Shown in pieces: positions 23,931-34,890 of a DNA stretch of 64,000 bases; within the stretch, counting starts at the first letter, position 1, and every line of letters starts with the position of its first letter. The notes beneath the pieces are model-generated. The model had not been told where the DNA came from and searched no databases. It saw only the letters and a program-made list of their open reading frames with translations. Where the stretch lies: positions 558,001 to 622,000 of the forward strand of contig JADFUC010001895.1 in assembly GCA_019722365.1 (NCBI GenBank), given 5' to 3'. Source of the stretch: Lithospermum erythrorhizon (taxonomy: Eukaryota; Streptophyta; Magnoliopsida; Boraginales; Boraginaceae). Made by a program: the position numbers and the translations under genes.

Positions 23931-25056
23931 TCCACTGCACCTTTGGGCAGATCACTTTACGTCTAGTAAACTCGGTAATCCAGATTCTTAATTAAATCGG
24001 TGAAACATGTCTAACATCTTGAATCTGAGAGCTTTACCATCATGAGTCTAATTTCACATAACCTATCAGTGCTTTGCAAAAAGCAGGCTGTTGACCATAG
24101 AAATATTACCACCATCTACTTGCTTATAAGTCGAAAATCATTCCCTCTTAGGACAAATATGATAAGATGCTCCAGAATCAAGTATCCACATATCGGTGTA
24201 AAACATGTGGTTATCTGACAGTGCGCTATATCTTCCTCGAGATTTTGTACCCTACTTTCGGCCAGCCGGCGATGCTCAGATGCATTAAATTGCCCCTGCC
24301 TCTTCTTAGGACAATTGGTTTTCCAATGTCCCTTCTCCTTACAGTAATGATAGACATCCCTAGTTTTGGACCCCGTTTAATTTGTTTCTTAGGAAACTTC
24401 TTTTTCCCTTAACAAATTCCTGATTACTATTGGCGAATAACCCAAAAGCCTGAGTATCCAAACTAGAACCACTACAGCTATGTCTCAATTTCCTATTGAG
24501 AAGCATTTCCCAGCTTATTCTAGAGTTATAGAATCTTCATTATTCATACATTTCTTAAAAGTTTCATATGATCTTGGGTGGAAGAAACATGAATTAAAGG
24601 CATGCATCAACATAAACATCGATATTACTCAAATCTAAAAATATCTCGTATTTAGTTTATCTAAGTGAACTTTGGGGCGTACGCCTACTAGCATCTGTGA
24701 CGAGGCGAGCGTTGTTTGGCAACAACTTGTTGGTTAAAAACTACAGTCGTATAGACTTTCGAGCAGCCTATAATCTAGCGATCTATGGCTGGAAACTTAG
24801 TAATAATGTCATAATCGCTTGAGACAACAACAACAACGTTGAGTGTGCACTTCTCCTCAGGAATCCCAATTTTTTAGAGACAGTGCGGTGGATTCTTCAT
24901 AAGAGGAGCCGGATCCTACCGACTTCCAATAATACTTTCGCCTTGATTTGCCATAGAGCCAGAAACTATTTCTCGATTAAACTTATCTACTTCCAAACCT
25001 TTACCACCCACATCGTCTTTACGGATCTTGATAGAGATCGTACGGTTATTATAACA

Positions 25057-25335
25057 GATGCGAGAAATTAGGATAACAAAATTACGAGAAGAAATAAATA
25101 ACAGGAAATTTAACCGCGGTATCCTAACGATGTGTTAGGACTAATCATGAATGAGGCGCGAGAAATTTATTTATAATGGAAAAGCAGTGCAAGGTAGTTG
25201 AGTAATGATCTTAAGAGTGCCTGGCTTTTAAGTTATTTTGTCTGAAAAATAAAACATATCTTATCGTATATATATATAGGGTAAGCTAAGAGGACAAAAT
25301 ATGCACTCCTCCGATGTGGTAGTGCAAAGTCACAA
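25057..25335 (-). repeat. Right LTR-like copy (5' LTR of the - strand element)
   Basis: Counterpart of 21093-21362, sharing 'tgttaggactaatc' and 'gggtaagctaagaggacaaa'. The TATA-like run at about 25266-25278 would serve as the promoter on the - strand. Confidence 0.7.
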
Positions 25336-25530
25336 TTCTGACAGTATAGAATTCTATGAGTGACGCGATGAGAAATTTCAAGGTTAAGGTACACCTATAG
25401 AGTATTAAACCATATGGTTATATATGATGGGAGAATGTTACATCAACAAAAAGAAGGATTGTTTATTAATATTCCCTTTATCTAGATTATAAAGAGATAG
25501 TAGCTCAGAATCCATTACAGAAGTTATACA

Positions 25531-25690
25531 TCATCCAATAGGCTGGATGTCACTGAACTGGTGAAGTGGGAAAGGAGGATTAAACAAAGAACCATTGAGG
25601 ATTGCATTTGCAATAAGCTTCTGTTTCATCACTCCATCCCAGCCCCGCAGCTTGGCAGTGACATTCTTGCCATTAAAACACCCTAAACAC
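25531..25690 (-). pseudogene. Partial duplicate of the GDSL last exon
   Basis: Read on the - strand, this gives 'NGKNVTAKLRGWDG', then 'KLIANAILNGSLFNPPF' and 'QFSDIQPIG' before a stop. It parallels the end of the intact gene's last exon at 25805-26073 ('NGQEVTATA', 'SWDGIHATEAANKQLAYAIL', 'CEIQPLG'). Several residues before WDG and the catalytic histidine are lost (GWDGVMKQK in place of SWDGIHATE). It lies about 115 bp beyond the stop of the intact gene, in the same orientation, so it looks like a partial tandem duplicate. An alternative last exon cannot be excluded. Confidence 0.75.
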
Positions 25691-25804
25691 CCATGTACAA
25701 GCCACGAAATTCGACAATAATATAACACCCCAAACACTTACTTTTCATGTATGTATAGCACTCAGGGCCAACATATGATTAACTATATATGACTACTTTG
25801 TTAA

Positions 25805-27895
25805 TCAACCTAGAGGTTGAATTTCACAGAAGTCACTAAATTTAAATGGAGGATCTGACATAGAACCGCCAAGGATAGCATACGCGAGCTGTTTGTTTGC
25901 AGCTTCTGTGGCGTGTATCCCATCCCAGCTAACGTAATTTTGAGGGTCACCGCAAGCTGTTGCAGTAACTTCCTGTCCATTTATCGACTTGCTATATCCA
26001 CAAAATACTTGTGGGTTATAATTGTAAGAACCTCCTCCTGTTCCACAGCACGCTTTCGGTCCATACTGCATACCTGTGCACAAACAAACCAATTCATGAA
26101 ATATCAGAAAGGTTATATCCTCGTTACCATAACCATAACATACCCCATTGCCTCTATCTAGGCTCCCGCCTAAGAGGTGTAAAACAATAAGGGGGTCAAA
26201 TTAAACGCAGTCTTACTCCTGTGATAACAGGAAGACAGTTTCCGAGTTGATGACCCAATATGAATTGCAAATACTATCTAGTACTTCACTAGAAGTAAGA
26301 AGCATAGGTACTGTAACAAAAACACCAGTTGAAATACATTACCATGATTCTTAGGATGTTGAAAGAGCTCTAAGAGGGCATCATGAGTGTTGACATATAT
26401 AACCTTTGCATCTCCAAGATCTTGACGAGTCTGGCGGAGAGATTCCTTGAGCATATTGTTGTACTCATTCACACCATTGTCGATTGAAATCATGCATCCA
26501 AATTGATCTACATCGGAACCTTCATGTGGAAGCTGGACTAGAAATGCAGGGTAACAACCAACTGGTGCGAGGTTAAGTACAAGGAATGTTCTGCCTCCTA
26601 ACCCATAGAGTTCCTGGAAAATGAATTCGAGATGTCCAAACAGAATTATCAACTGTAATATTTTGTATTTCCTCCGTTTTTATTTAAATGAAAAAATTTC
26701 TAAGATAATCCATGCAAAAGTAATGGCATATGCATGCTTTTTTATAATTTTTCCACCTCTACAGTTTCATACTAGTGTTATATTAGAAAATTAGTCACCT
26801 TCTATTTTCCTACCAATATGTTACCCCTTATCCTTTTGATTAAAGTTTATACAAAGGGTATAAACATGAAGTACTCCGTAATATTTTATAACGAACGCAA
26901 TGAATCAGGTGTAATATTTGACCTTGATGGTGCTAGAAATTTGAGAAACTAATTGTGGCATGATCTGCCTGGCTCCATCTATTCCAGATCCTAAATTGCC
27001 TGTGAAATCATTCTGCCCGATATAGAAAGTGTAAAGCGATTTCCCAAATATGTCTGAAGAGGGAAGTTTCTCTTGTCCTGTAAGAAAAACAAAGCAAGTC
27101 AGATATGTATGGTAAAATTCTATCCGACCCCTCCTTATCCTGCTTAGGCTGTACCTCAGGACATGTTAACGTTGATGTATATAAGGTAGAATAACAACAT
27201 AATAAGTGACCTGAGGATTGTTCATCAACTCTGGACTTGAACTGTTTCATCTGGTTAAGCTGAATGGCCAAAGCAAAAGGACTCACACCAGTATCAAACA
27301 AAGAAGTCTTTGGAAGGAGCACTGTGGAAGCTGAAGTTGCGAAATTAGCACCATGTCTGAAGTCAGATCCAATTGATTGAAGATAAGGGGATACAAAGGG
27401 TAATCCAAGTGCTTGGGCTGCATCAAAATTAAAAAATGATCGTCGATATTCATGTCGTAAAATGATACAATGCTTGTTCATTATAAAGTATATATTCTAG
27501 CAATGACATAGATGAGTCCAGATTATTGGGTCAATTCGAAAATAACTTTCCTATTATCACAATGACAAGGTTCAAGGTTGCATGCTATCCGACCCCAATC
27601 CCCTTTAACTATAAACTGCATGTATGTGAATTAAAATTGAAGTTGAGTTACCAAGAAAATCAAGATAGAGCCTGCCATCACTAGGCCTCCCAGTAGGTCT
27701 GTTGAAGTAGGTCATGCCATTGGGAGAAGGCTGAGAAGGGAAAGCAGAGAAAAAACCACCAGTATCAGAATTTGAGTCTCCAAAATTAAAGATTGCCTCA
27801 AATGCACATTTCCCCCCTACCCCTGGTTTTACCAACAAGCTCATAAAAGCTAACAAAATCATAAAACAATGAAATAATATTATTCCAGAATCCAT
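25805..27895 (-). CDS. GDSL esterase/lipase
   Basis: This is a secreted SGNH-hydrolase that likely cleaves ester bonds in lipids or cell-wall substrates; the actual substrate is unknown. Five exons on the - strand, 27652-27895, 27211-27417, 26923-27077, 26343-26613 and 25805-26073, splice with GT-AG and give 381 aa, typical for the family. The N-terminus is a signal peptide (residues 1 to about 27, 'FMILLAFMSLLV'). Block I is 'FNFGDSNSDTGG', with the nucleophilic Ser. Block II Gly is in 'HGANFATSAST', and block III is 'YIGQNDF'. Block V is 'SWDGIHATEAANK', with catalytic Asp and His. The start is the first ATG ahead of the signal peptide. A partial copy of exon 5 lies just downstream. Confidence 0.95.
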
Positions 27896-27951
27896 ATTGT
27901 ATTTCTTGTGTTATTGTAGGATATGTTGTGTTATTGCAAATAGTGTTGTCT

Positions 27952-27960
27952 CTTTATATA
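27952..27960 (-). promoter_or_regulatory. Probable TATA box of the GDSL gene
   Basis: On the - strand this reads 'tatataaag', about 60 bp upstream of the GDSL start codon, a usual core-promoter distance if the 5' UTR is short. Confidence 0.55.
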
Positions 27961-30900
27961 GAAGAAAATGAATTTGTCTTTACTAGTTATTTCCATAAAA
28001 TTCTTGAATGGATATAGATCACTCCTGGTCATTTTCGGCACGGATGCAGAGTTATGATGATAGCATATGTTTATTTTTCCTTGGGTCGGCATCTTAAATT
28101 TAAACCTTCTTGAGAAATACATCCAAAATAGTAGGGATAGTGAATATTTAGTCCCCAGTAATAAAATATATAATGCTCCCTTTTATCTTTCATACTTTAT
28201 CATTCTAATTTTAAAAAATTGATTTCAATTACTTGACATTTTATATTTTTAATACAACTTGTAAATACTTTTTATTGTTATGATTTTATCCTTATTAAAT
28301 GATAGATAAAAGTATAAAACCAATACAACTATTAATATATCATTAGTTAAGAATTTAAATATCACTATATATATTTATATTCTTAATTTATGTGTAACTG
28401 TAGCTTCTGACATGACAAGTTTTCTTAAAAGTTTTTATAAAGTAAACCATGAAATATTAAGGAATATAAAAATAATGAATCAGAATTTTTATGTAAGTAG
28501 AAATCTCTAGAGGAATGAACACGATAAAAATTAAAAAATTGAAGGAGCGAACTAAATCATTTTTCAGAAAGTTGCATATTTTTCAAAAAAAATAAGAAGT
28601 GCCTATGCCTTTCCTAGTTCCACCAGTACAGATGAACACATAGTTGATGTAATCAACTTAGACTTTTTATCTCTGCAACAGCCACACTTGGAATTGAATT
28701 CATTGATTTATATTCAGAATATAAGGAGTATAACTCTATCTTACAATAAAGAGCTAAGAAAGTGATGTCAGGATTGATCAATTAATTACCTTAGCATTCC
28801 GTGTGCTTCCAACTATATAATCATACTACTTTACTATACTAGCATTCTAGGTGTATTGTTGTCTTATATTTGAAGAAATGTATTTGCTTACAGATCATGG
28901 TTTATTTTTAGAATGAATTTGTCATAGAAGCTAGGTACCATATTTTCTTCATATATGCGTACTCCTCTAGATTCTTCATCAACAAACAGCATCATGCGTC
29001 TAATATTGGAAATTGCGAAATCTTTCAAATGAAGTGGGTGTTCGTTGCGGTTGGTCACTGCAATGAGAGTAGTAGATTTGCGCGAAATGAGATTACGCCG
29101 TAGGTGTATCAGTTGTGCAAGATGGTCCCTAACTTAACACCTCACATTTATAATTGCTTGGTTTTGCTAATTTTGAGATTGAAATATAATTTTGAAGAGT
29201 TTTGTGTGTTATAAAGTTTTAGCGTTGCGAGGAATGAGGTCGCATGTTGGTGTTGTGCAAAATGGTTCTCATTTGGTCCCTAACACTTTAATATAATTAC
29301 TTTTTACAAAATTTATAATGGCCCAGAGAAATATCTCTAAGATTAGAGATTTTTGAGTTATCTTAAAATTAAATATTTTAAGATAATTAATATAATATTA
29401 ATTTGAACTGAAATATAATGCTTGAGTAAATTAATATATTTTATTGTAATATTTGTATCCTCTATATTTATATGAGATATTCAGTAATTGTTTTTTTACT
29501 GTGCATCAAATATATCATTGTATATATATATATATTGATTATATAAACGAAATTAAAGGATTGCCATTCTGCTAATATTAATTTATTTAATATGGCGTCA
29601 ATAATAAATTTAATTGATTATATAATATAAACAAATATATAATAATTATATTTATTGAATTCTTTAGGAATTTGAGAGATATATATACCAACAAAAATCA
29701 CATCGTTGGAATGTAAATCTTAGGAATGAATTTAGCACCCGTGCAAATTAAATGCCAGGGACCATTTGCGCATCGGATGCACATTGAAATGTTGTATGGA
29801 ATGATGTATTATATATCTTCAAATTAACATCAATAAAATATAATAAAGAAATTATTATATATTTGTTTTATATTGGCCAAAATAATCGCTAATTTTGCTA
29901 TGGGTTGCAGTGAGAAACTATTATTATGGAATGTGCTTTAATTTATTTATGTCAGTATCTATATATGATGATATATTCAATAATTTTCAAATATTAATGG
30001 GAGTGGCTTTAAATATTATAAATTAAAAGGTAATTATAATATTAAAGTCATTCAGGGATCAGAGTAAGAATGCATTTGTGCAGCTAGCGAGGGTGAGTAC
30101 CGGCGTTGCAGTAAAAACACCTGAAAACTAACAAAAATGTAAAAGCTAGACAAGTATATGGCAGGAGGTGGTAGGACCATTTGTGGCATTTAAACTTAAT
30201 TTTAATGATGCCTTCTGAATTCTTTTCAACTAGACAGAAATTCCTAAAGGTAATTAATAACAGATAATCGAAATCCTAAGTAGCTAGGTTTATTCCTCGG
30301 CCATGAAACTTTTGCTAGTGACAGCTAAGCAAACTTATAATTTGCTGAATTTACATGTGGTAATACTCAGTATAGCTCTATTCTTGTTTTCATCTAATTT
30401 ATCATTGATTGAACAAGCTTGTGATGAAAAAAGCGTATAAGTTATTAAGTTATACTTGAAATAACACTGTATTTTAAACTTTGCTTATTTTGCGAAATAA
30501 TTTCTGAAGTTGCAAAATTCAGTTAAACATCCTGCTACAAAAAACCATCTTGTTGGATTTACCTATCAAAATCACCCCATTTGCAAGATATTAAACCTGC
30601 AAGCAACAAACATATTTCATTATGTTCAAACATTCCATCTTTGTTTATATATGAACTAATAGCAAATAATGTTGAAGTGTATTTAGTCACATGTATCGTA
30701 CGAAGAAATACAGGCATACATAGCCCAAAAGGCTTTTTTCTTTTTTAACCTGAACTATTTGTCGCACAAATCCCTTAAATTATCTTTTTTTTTTTTTTTT
30801 TAATTTATAAAGTCCAAGTTTAATGTTAAAATTATTTGAATATAACTTTATTGAAGGGATAACATAAAATTGTTTATATATCATGCCCCAGATTGATACT

Positions 30901-31030
30901 TAAATATAACGAAATATTTAAAATTCTTTTAAAATATAATGAAATCTAAGCCCTTTAGCCCCTCATGATTCACCAAAGCCTTCAATATTTATCACTCCTT
31001 TAAGACATACAAATCATACACAATTTCCCT
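27961..31030. other. Gene-free AT-rich region
   Basis: About 3 kb with no recognisable protein or RNA gene. The words 'ctcccttttatctttcat' (28175) and 'attgaaggagcgaac' (28540) may be the ends of another old MITE. Around 29090-29290 there is a short, weak internal repeat ('aaatgaggtcgc...gtgcaa'). Confidence 0.45.
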
Positions 31031-31440
31031 ACCATGGACTGCTGCTGACCTTGATATACTAAGGGCTACGCGTTTCTCGACCGTAGACTCGGAGAGCTCA
31101 CCAATACAGCTTGGCCTCATTCCCTCATATACTTCGCTCAGGGGCCTCAGCCTTTCTTGAAACAAGCCCTCTCTTGCTCTCTCGGCAAATGTGGGTCCCC
31201 AGCTCTAGTCTACTGCCGTTTGCCGAAACACGGCCGATTAATCTGAGAAACTTCACCGTCCATAGCTCCATTTTGAAGCTCCAGGCCATGCTACCGCACG
31301 AGAAAAAATAAAAATGAAATCTTTTGGGACCAAACAGCATTCGAGAACCCCGTTTTTCATAAGCGGGCAATGCTTCATTGGATGGTGAAGGCGTCCAATT
31401 AACTTTCTTGTAGAAGTCGTCGCTGGGGGCTACGTAAAAT
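31031..31440. other. GC-rich island, possibly organelle-derived
   Basis: Base composition rises sharply here against AT-rich flanks. Both strands have open frames (31111-31311 + and 31125-31370 -) that match no family I know. Such an island suits an inserted mitochondrial DNA fragment or a transposon piece. This rests on composition only. Confidence 0.3.
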
Positions 31441-32329
31441 TGCTTTTATTAAAATGCTATATTGGTTTGGGCAGAGAAGGGGGTAGTATGGGGGTAGGTG
31501 GGTGGTAAAGAGATTTGGGGTTATGGGAGGGTGGGTTGGTTGGAGGGGGAGGCAAGGGGCCCCAACCTGTACTAATTACATTGGCCTATTTTAAAGTCAG
31601 AATAATGTAATGTGTGTGCGATTTTAATTCACCCTCTGTTAAAGAAATATTTTCTAATTTTTATTGGAAAGAAACTTGATTTAAGAATTAGTAGAAAGGA
31701 ATGATGGTTAGGGAGATGGCTGAGAAGGAATATTAGTTTAGAACGATAGAGGGGAGGCCAGAAAGCCCTAATAGAAATTAGCATAGAGATGCATTTAAGC
31801 ATTTGATTGCATGCATGACTTACATATGTTAAACAATATTATATTCAAGCCATGTAAATGCACGGATTTATTTCAGTGGAATCACGCAGACAAAAATACC
31901 AATGTTCTATATATATAACTAACCAAGAATCCTTCCTAGTACATCTATTTGATTGAAATATAAGTTTAACTAGCTGGATTAAGTATCATTATTCTTTTGA
32001 TGATATTCAATATGATTATATAAGAAGATAATATTCAAATATCCATTTTAACGATGCTTTTTATGTGTCGCTATACTCGTTTGCATACATAGAATGAAAT
32101 GTAATGAGTTATATATTAGAAATTTAATTTTAATTTATATGTAAGGGATTAAATAGAATAAGCAAAGGTTTAATCGAGTGGCTGCTTCTATATTTCTCTT
32201 TAATTTTTTTTAAAATAAACTAAATATTATACTTTTGTATGAGATATGTATATAGAGCTTATCGGAGAGAAACCAGTATTTCTCTAATGTTTAACTTTTA
32301 AGTTGAACTCTATGCATGTTTATATACAT
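31441..32329. other. Gene-free spacer
   Basis: A G-rich stretch around 31470-31565 is followed by AT-rich sequence. No gene is recognised. Confidence 0.4.
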
Positions 32330-33440
32330 TAAGAATAACAAAATGATATGACTACATGAAATTTTTATATTATCGTACCTCCATACAATTCTATTTGAAT
32401 ACCTCAATAAAATTTTATAATATAATGCCTCCATGCAATTTATGTTTGAATCGTGCAATAAAATACAATAATATGCGGTGAAATAAAATTAATAATTTAT
32501 TATTTATGTACTACATCATTGTAATTATAATTCATTAAAAATGCCAGAAGTACATTAGTCTCATTATTTCACCCATTGGAATGATGTAACTTTATTCATT
32601 TCTTATAATGTAATTGGACAATTAAAATCTATTAATTTGACTCCTTCTGACTCATAATTTATGTTGAATGGAAGCGCAAAGAGAAAGCTCCATGCTTCTA
32701 TTTCTTCTAGTAGCAACTCTTCTTATATCTCCGGCCGTTAATAATTTTCAAAAACAATTTTTCTCAAATGCAATTTCTATTCTTGGACCCACGTCTTAAT
32801 CTGATGTTTTATGATGAATTCATCTGAATTAAGAGAGTTTATCATAGGATTTGCATGAATTTTTATTATTTTATTAATCCCTTATGTAAATAATTAAAAT
32901 GAAGAGTAAAGGAAGGTATGGAATTTGGAGTTCATTAAAATTTTTAATTTCTTTAATTTTATGTAAATAAATATTGAAGCACATGTAGAGATATGGAACA
33001 TCCGGTATGCAAGATTTTTTTTTATATTTAATAGCGTTTAGTTGAAGGCTATCGTGTTTGATTATGGTAAATACATTAGAATAAAAAGATATGACTAAAT
33101 AAAATTTTTATAATATAATTCCTCCGTAACAATTTAGATTTGAGATAGAATTACAATGAAATACGTGCATTAATGTGTACGTGAAATGAAAATAATGTAT
33201 TTGTAGTTTACTACTACATTGCTTACTATATTTATAACTCATTAAAATGTTTTAAAGAGTTACACTTGAGCTCTCACTATTCCGACTTTTGAGGTTAATT
33301 GCAAAGAAACTAAATGATAATTAAATAATTAAGTAATGAGTATATTTATGTATTTTACATCATTGTAATTATAACTCATAAAAAGAAATACTTAGGTACA
33401 TTAGTCTCATTGTTTCACCATTTTGGGAGTTCACGTCACC
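32330..33440. repeat. Diverged direct repeats
   Basis: Three related segments lie at about 32335-32590, 33078-33290 and 33340-33440. Shared words include 'catcattgtaattataa', 'gtacattagtctcatt' and 'aatttttata.tat'. Divergence and indels are large. No coding capacity is seen. Confidence 0.55.
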
Positions 33441-33599
33441 TTTGTTCATATAAATAACCATTGTTTTGTACTAGGTGTACCATAATTTCAACATCGTACC
33501 CACAGAGCCACCGGAGAAATGATGTAGCTTTGATTTGGTAATTTTATTGGGAATATTTATATATTTGTTGAGATTCTTTTTATGAAATCTATGTTAGCA

Positions 33600-34890
33600 C
33601 AGATGTAATAACCTTAGGGGGTGAATAAGGGTTTGAGGTAAGCTATTCTTTTTAGGGGTTTTAATTTAGCGATGCCCAGATTAACTAAAGCACGATAGGT
33701 ATATAAAATTAATTAGATGGGCCAGACTGCCCAGGCTAAATGATTAGTCAACAATTTAAAACTATCGAAATAGACCAACAGCTAATAGAATACTTAAAGT
33801 AAGAGTAAAGAGAGAGAGACAATACACTTGCGATTTTAGCGAGTTTAGGTTCCCTATTTCGGTAGATAACTGGCGGCAGAGAAATGTTTGAGATACACAC
33901 GAAGCGACTTCTACCGAGGAGACTATTATCGAGCACTGGCCTCCGAGCTAAGTGACCCGAGCTGCCGCTGGGTTCAGCTCCTAATCAGCCCTAGATTAGG
34001 ACCGAGAACACCTTCTGGGTTCACTTTGCTACAAACTTGAGAATAGCAAACCACAGTAACCTTACTTGCTTTAAAATTCACTCAAACATGCAATGGGGAA
34101 TTGGAGATGTGCAGCTTTTTTCGCTTGGCCCAGAGGAAACTCTACAAGAAATGTAGAAATTAAATTAGCTGGGGTTGTGACTTTTTTGCCTTTTTTGAAT
34201 TCAAAGGAATTAATTACTTTCGAGGAAATTAGGTCAAGAAGATTTATCAAAGTTGTTTTGTTTTAAAGGGAGGAGGCTTTATGAGTGCACAGAAATTTAA
34301 AATTTGGCTGCCCGCGCCGTGACCCATCGGGGCCGGGGGGTCTCGTAAAATACTAGATGGGTTAAAGTGCAGCGGTCCTTAAAGCCCCGGCTACGTATAG
34401 ACCTATCGAGGGGTCAGGGTCTGCCGATCACGCCAGGACAGGAACCCCTCTCGATGGGGATCGATAAATCAAATTTTCTCTTCAAAATAGAGATGGGTTT
34501 CAAGCCAATTCTCAAACTGGTGACGCGGTCATTTGTGCGGAACTTAACCGTGAATCAATGCAATACTTAAGTTAGAAACTTCACAGGACTATAGATTTTA
34601 AAAGCACTTAATAAGATTAAATCGCGAAAGTCATTACTCACATGCCCCAAAGCGACAGTATACTAAGTGTAGAGTTTCACCTAAAGCATATAAGCGATAA
34701 GGAACACGAGCTCCTTGAAGGCTTGGCGTTTATTTGAAGACTCGTATGAGCCTCAGAGCATCCCGGAATCGGCCATTCGCTTGAGACTTATTAAAAGGGA
34801 AATAAACTGACCATGTTCGCAGAAGAAGCGGGATTAGTTAGTTTAAGCAATTGTTATCTTCGAAGGTTTGAAGATAGAGATACCCATTAT
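33600..34890. other. Probable insertion of repeat-like, GC-richer DNA
   Basis: Composition changes abruptly near 33600 ('aataaccttagggggtgaat', a motif reminiscent of long LTR-element ends) and returns to AT-rich near 34890. The part at 34310-34460 is especially GC-rich. No domain is recognised in any frame. A non-autonomous LTR element or an organellar fragment are both possible. Confidence 0.3.

Larger units (their letters stand above)
21093..25335 (-). mobile_element. Degenerate Ty1/copia LTR retrotransposon
   Basis: Fragments on the - strand appear in copia order, read from high to low coordinate. A CCHC-like zinc knuckle with the first Cys lost ('YCKEKGHWKTNCP') lies near 24310-24370. 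The aspartic protease motif 'WILDSGASYHIC' is near 24150-24190, and GAG-pre-integrase at 23652-23930. The integrase end is near 23000-23168 ('KTPTELWSW', 'GVKGYR', 'FDENSMF'), and RNase H with the 'FTKP' tail lies at 21550-22032. Diverged direct repeats flank it at 21093-21362 and 25057-25335. Stops and frameshifts are dense, and most of the reverse transcriptase is unreadable. It is dead and probably old. Exact ends, a primer-binding site and a target duplication could not be fixed. Confidence 0.85.

Noticed and set aside
31111..31370. Overlapping opposite-strand ORFs as real genes
   Set aside because: Both are short, have no recognisable domain and sit in a GC-rich island where open frames are expected by chance.
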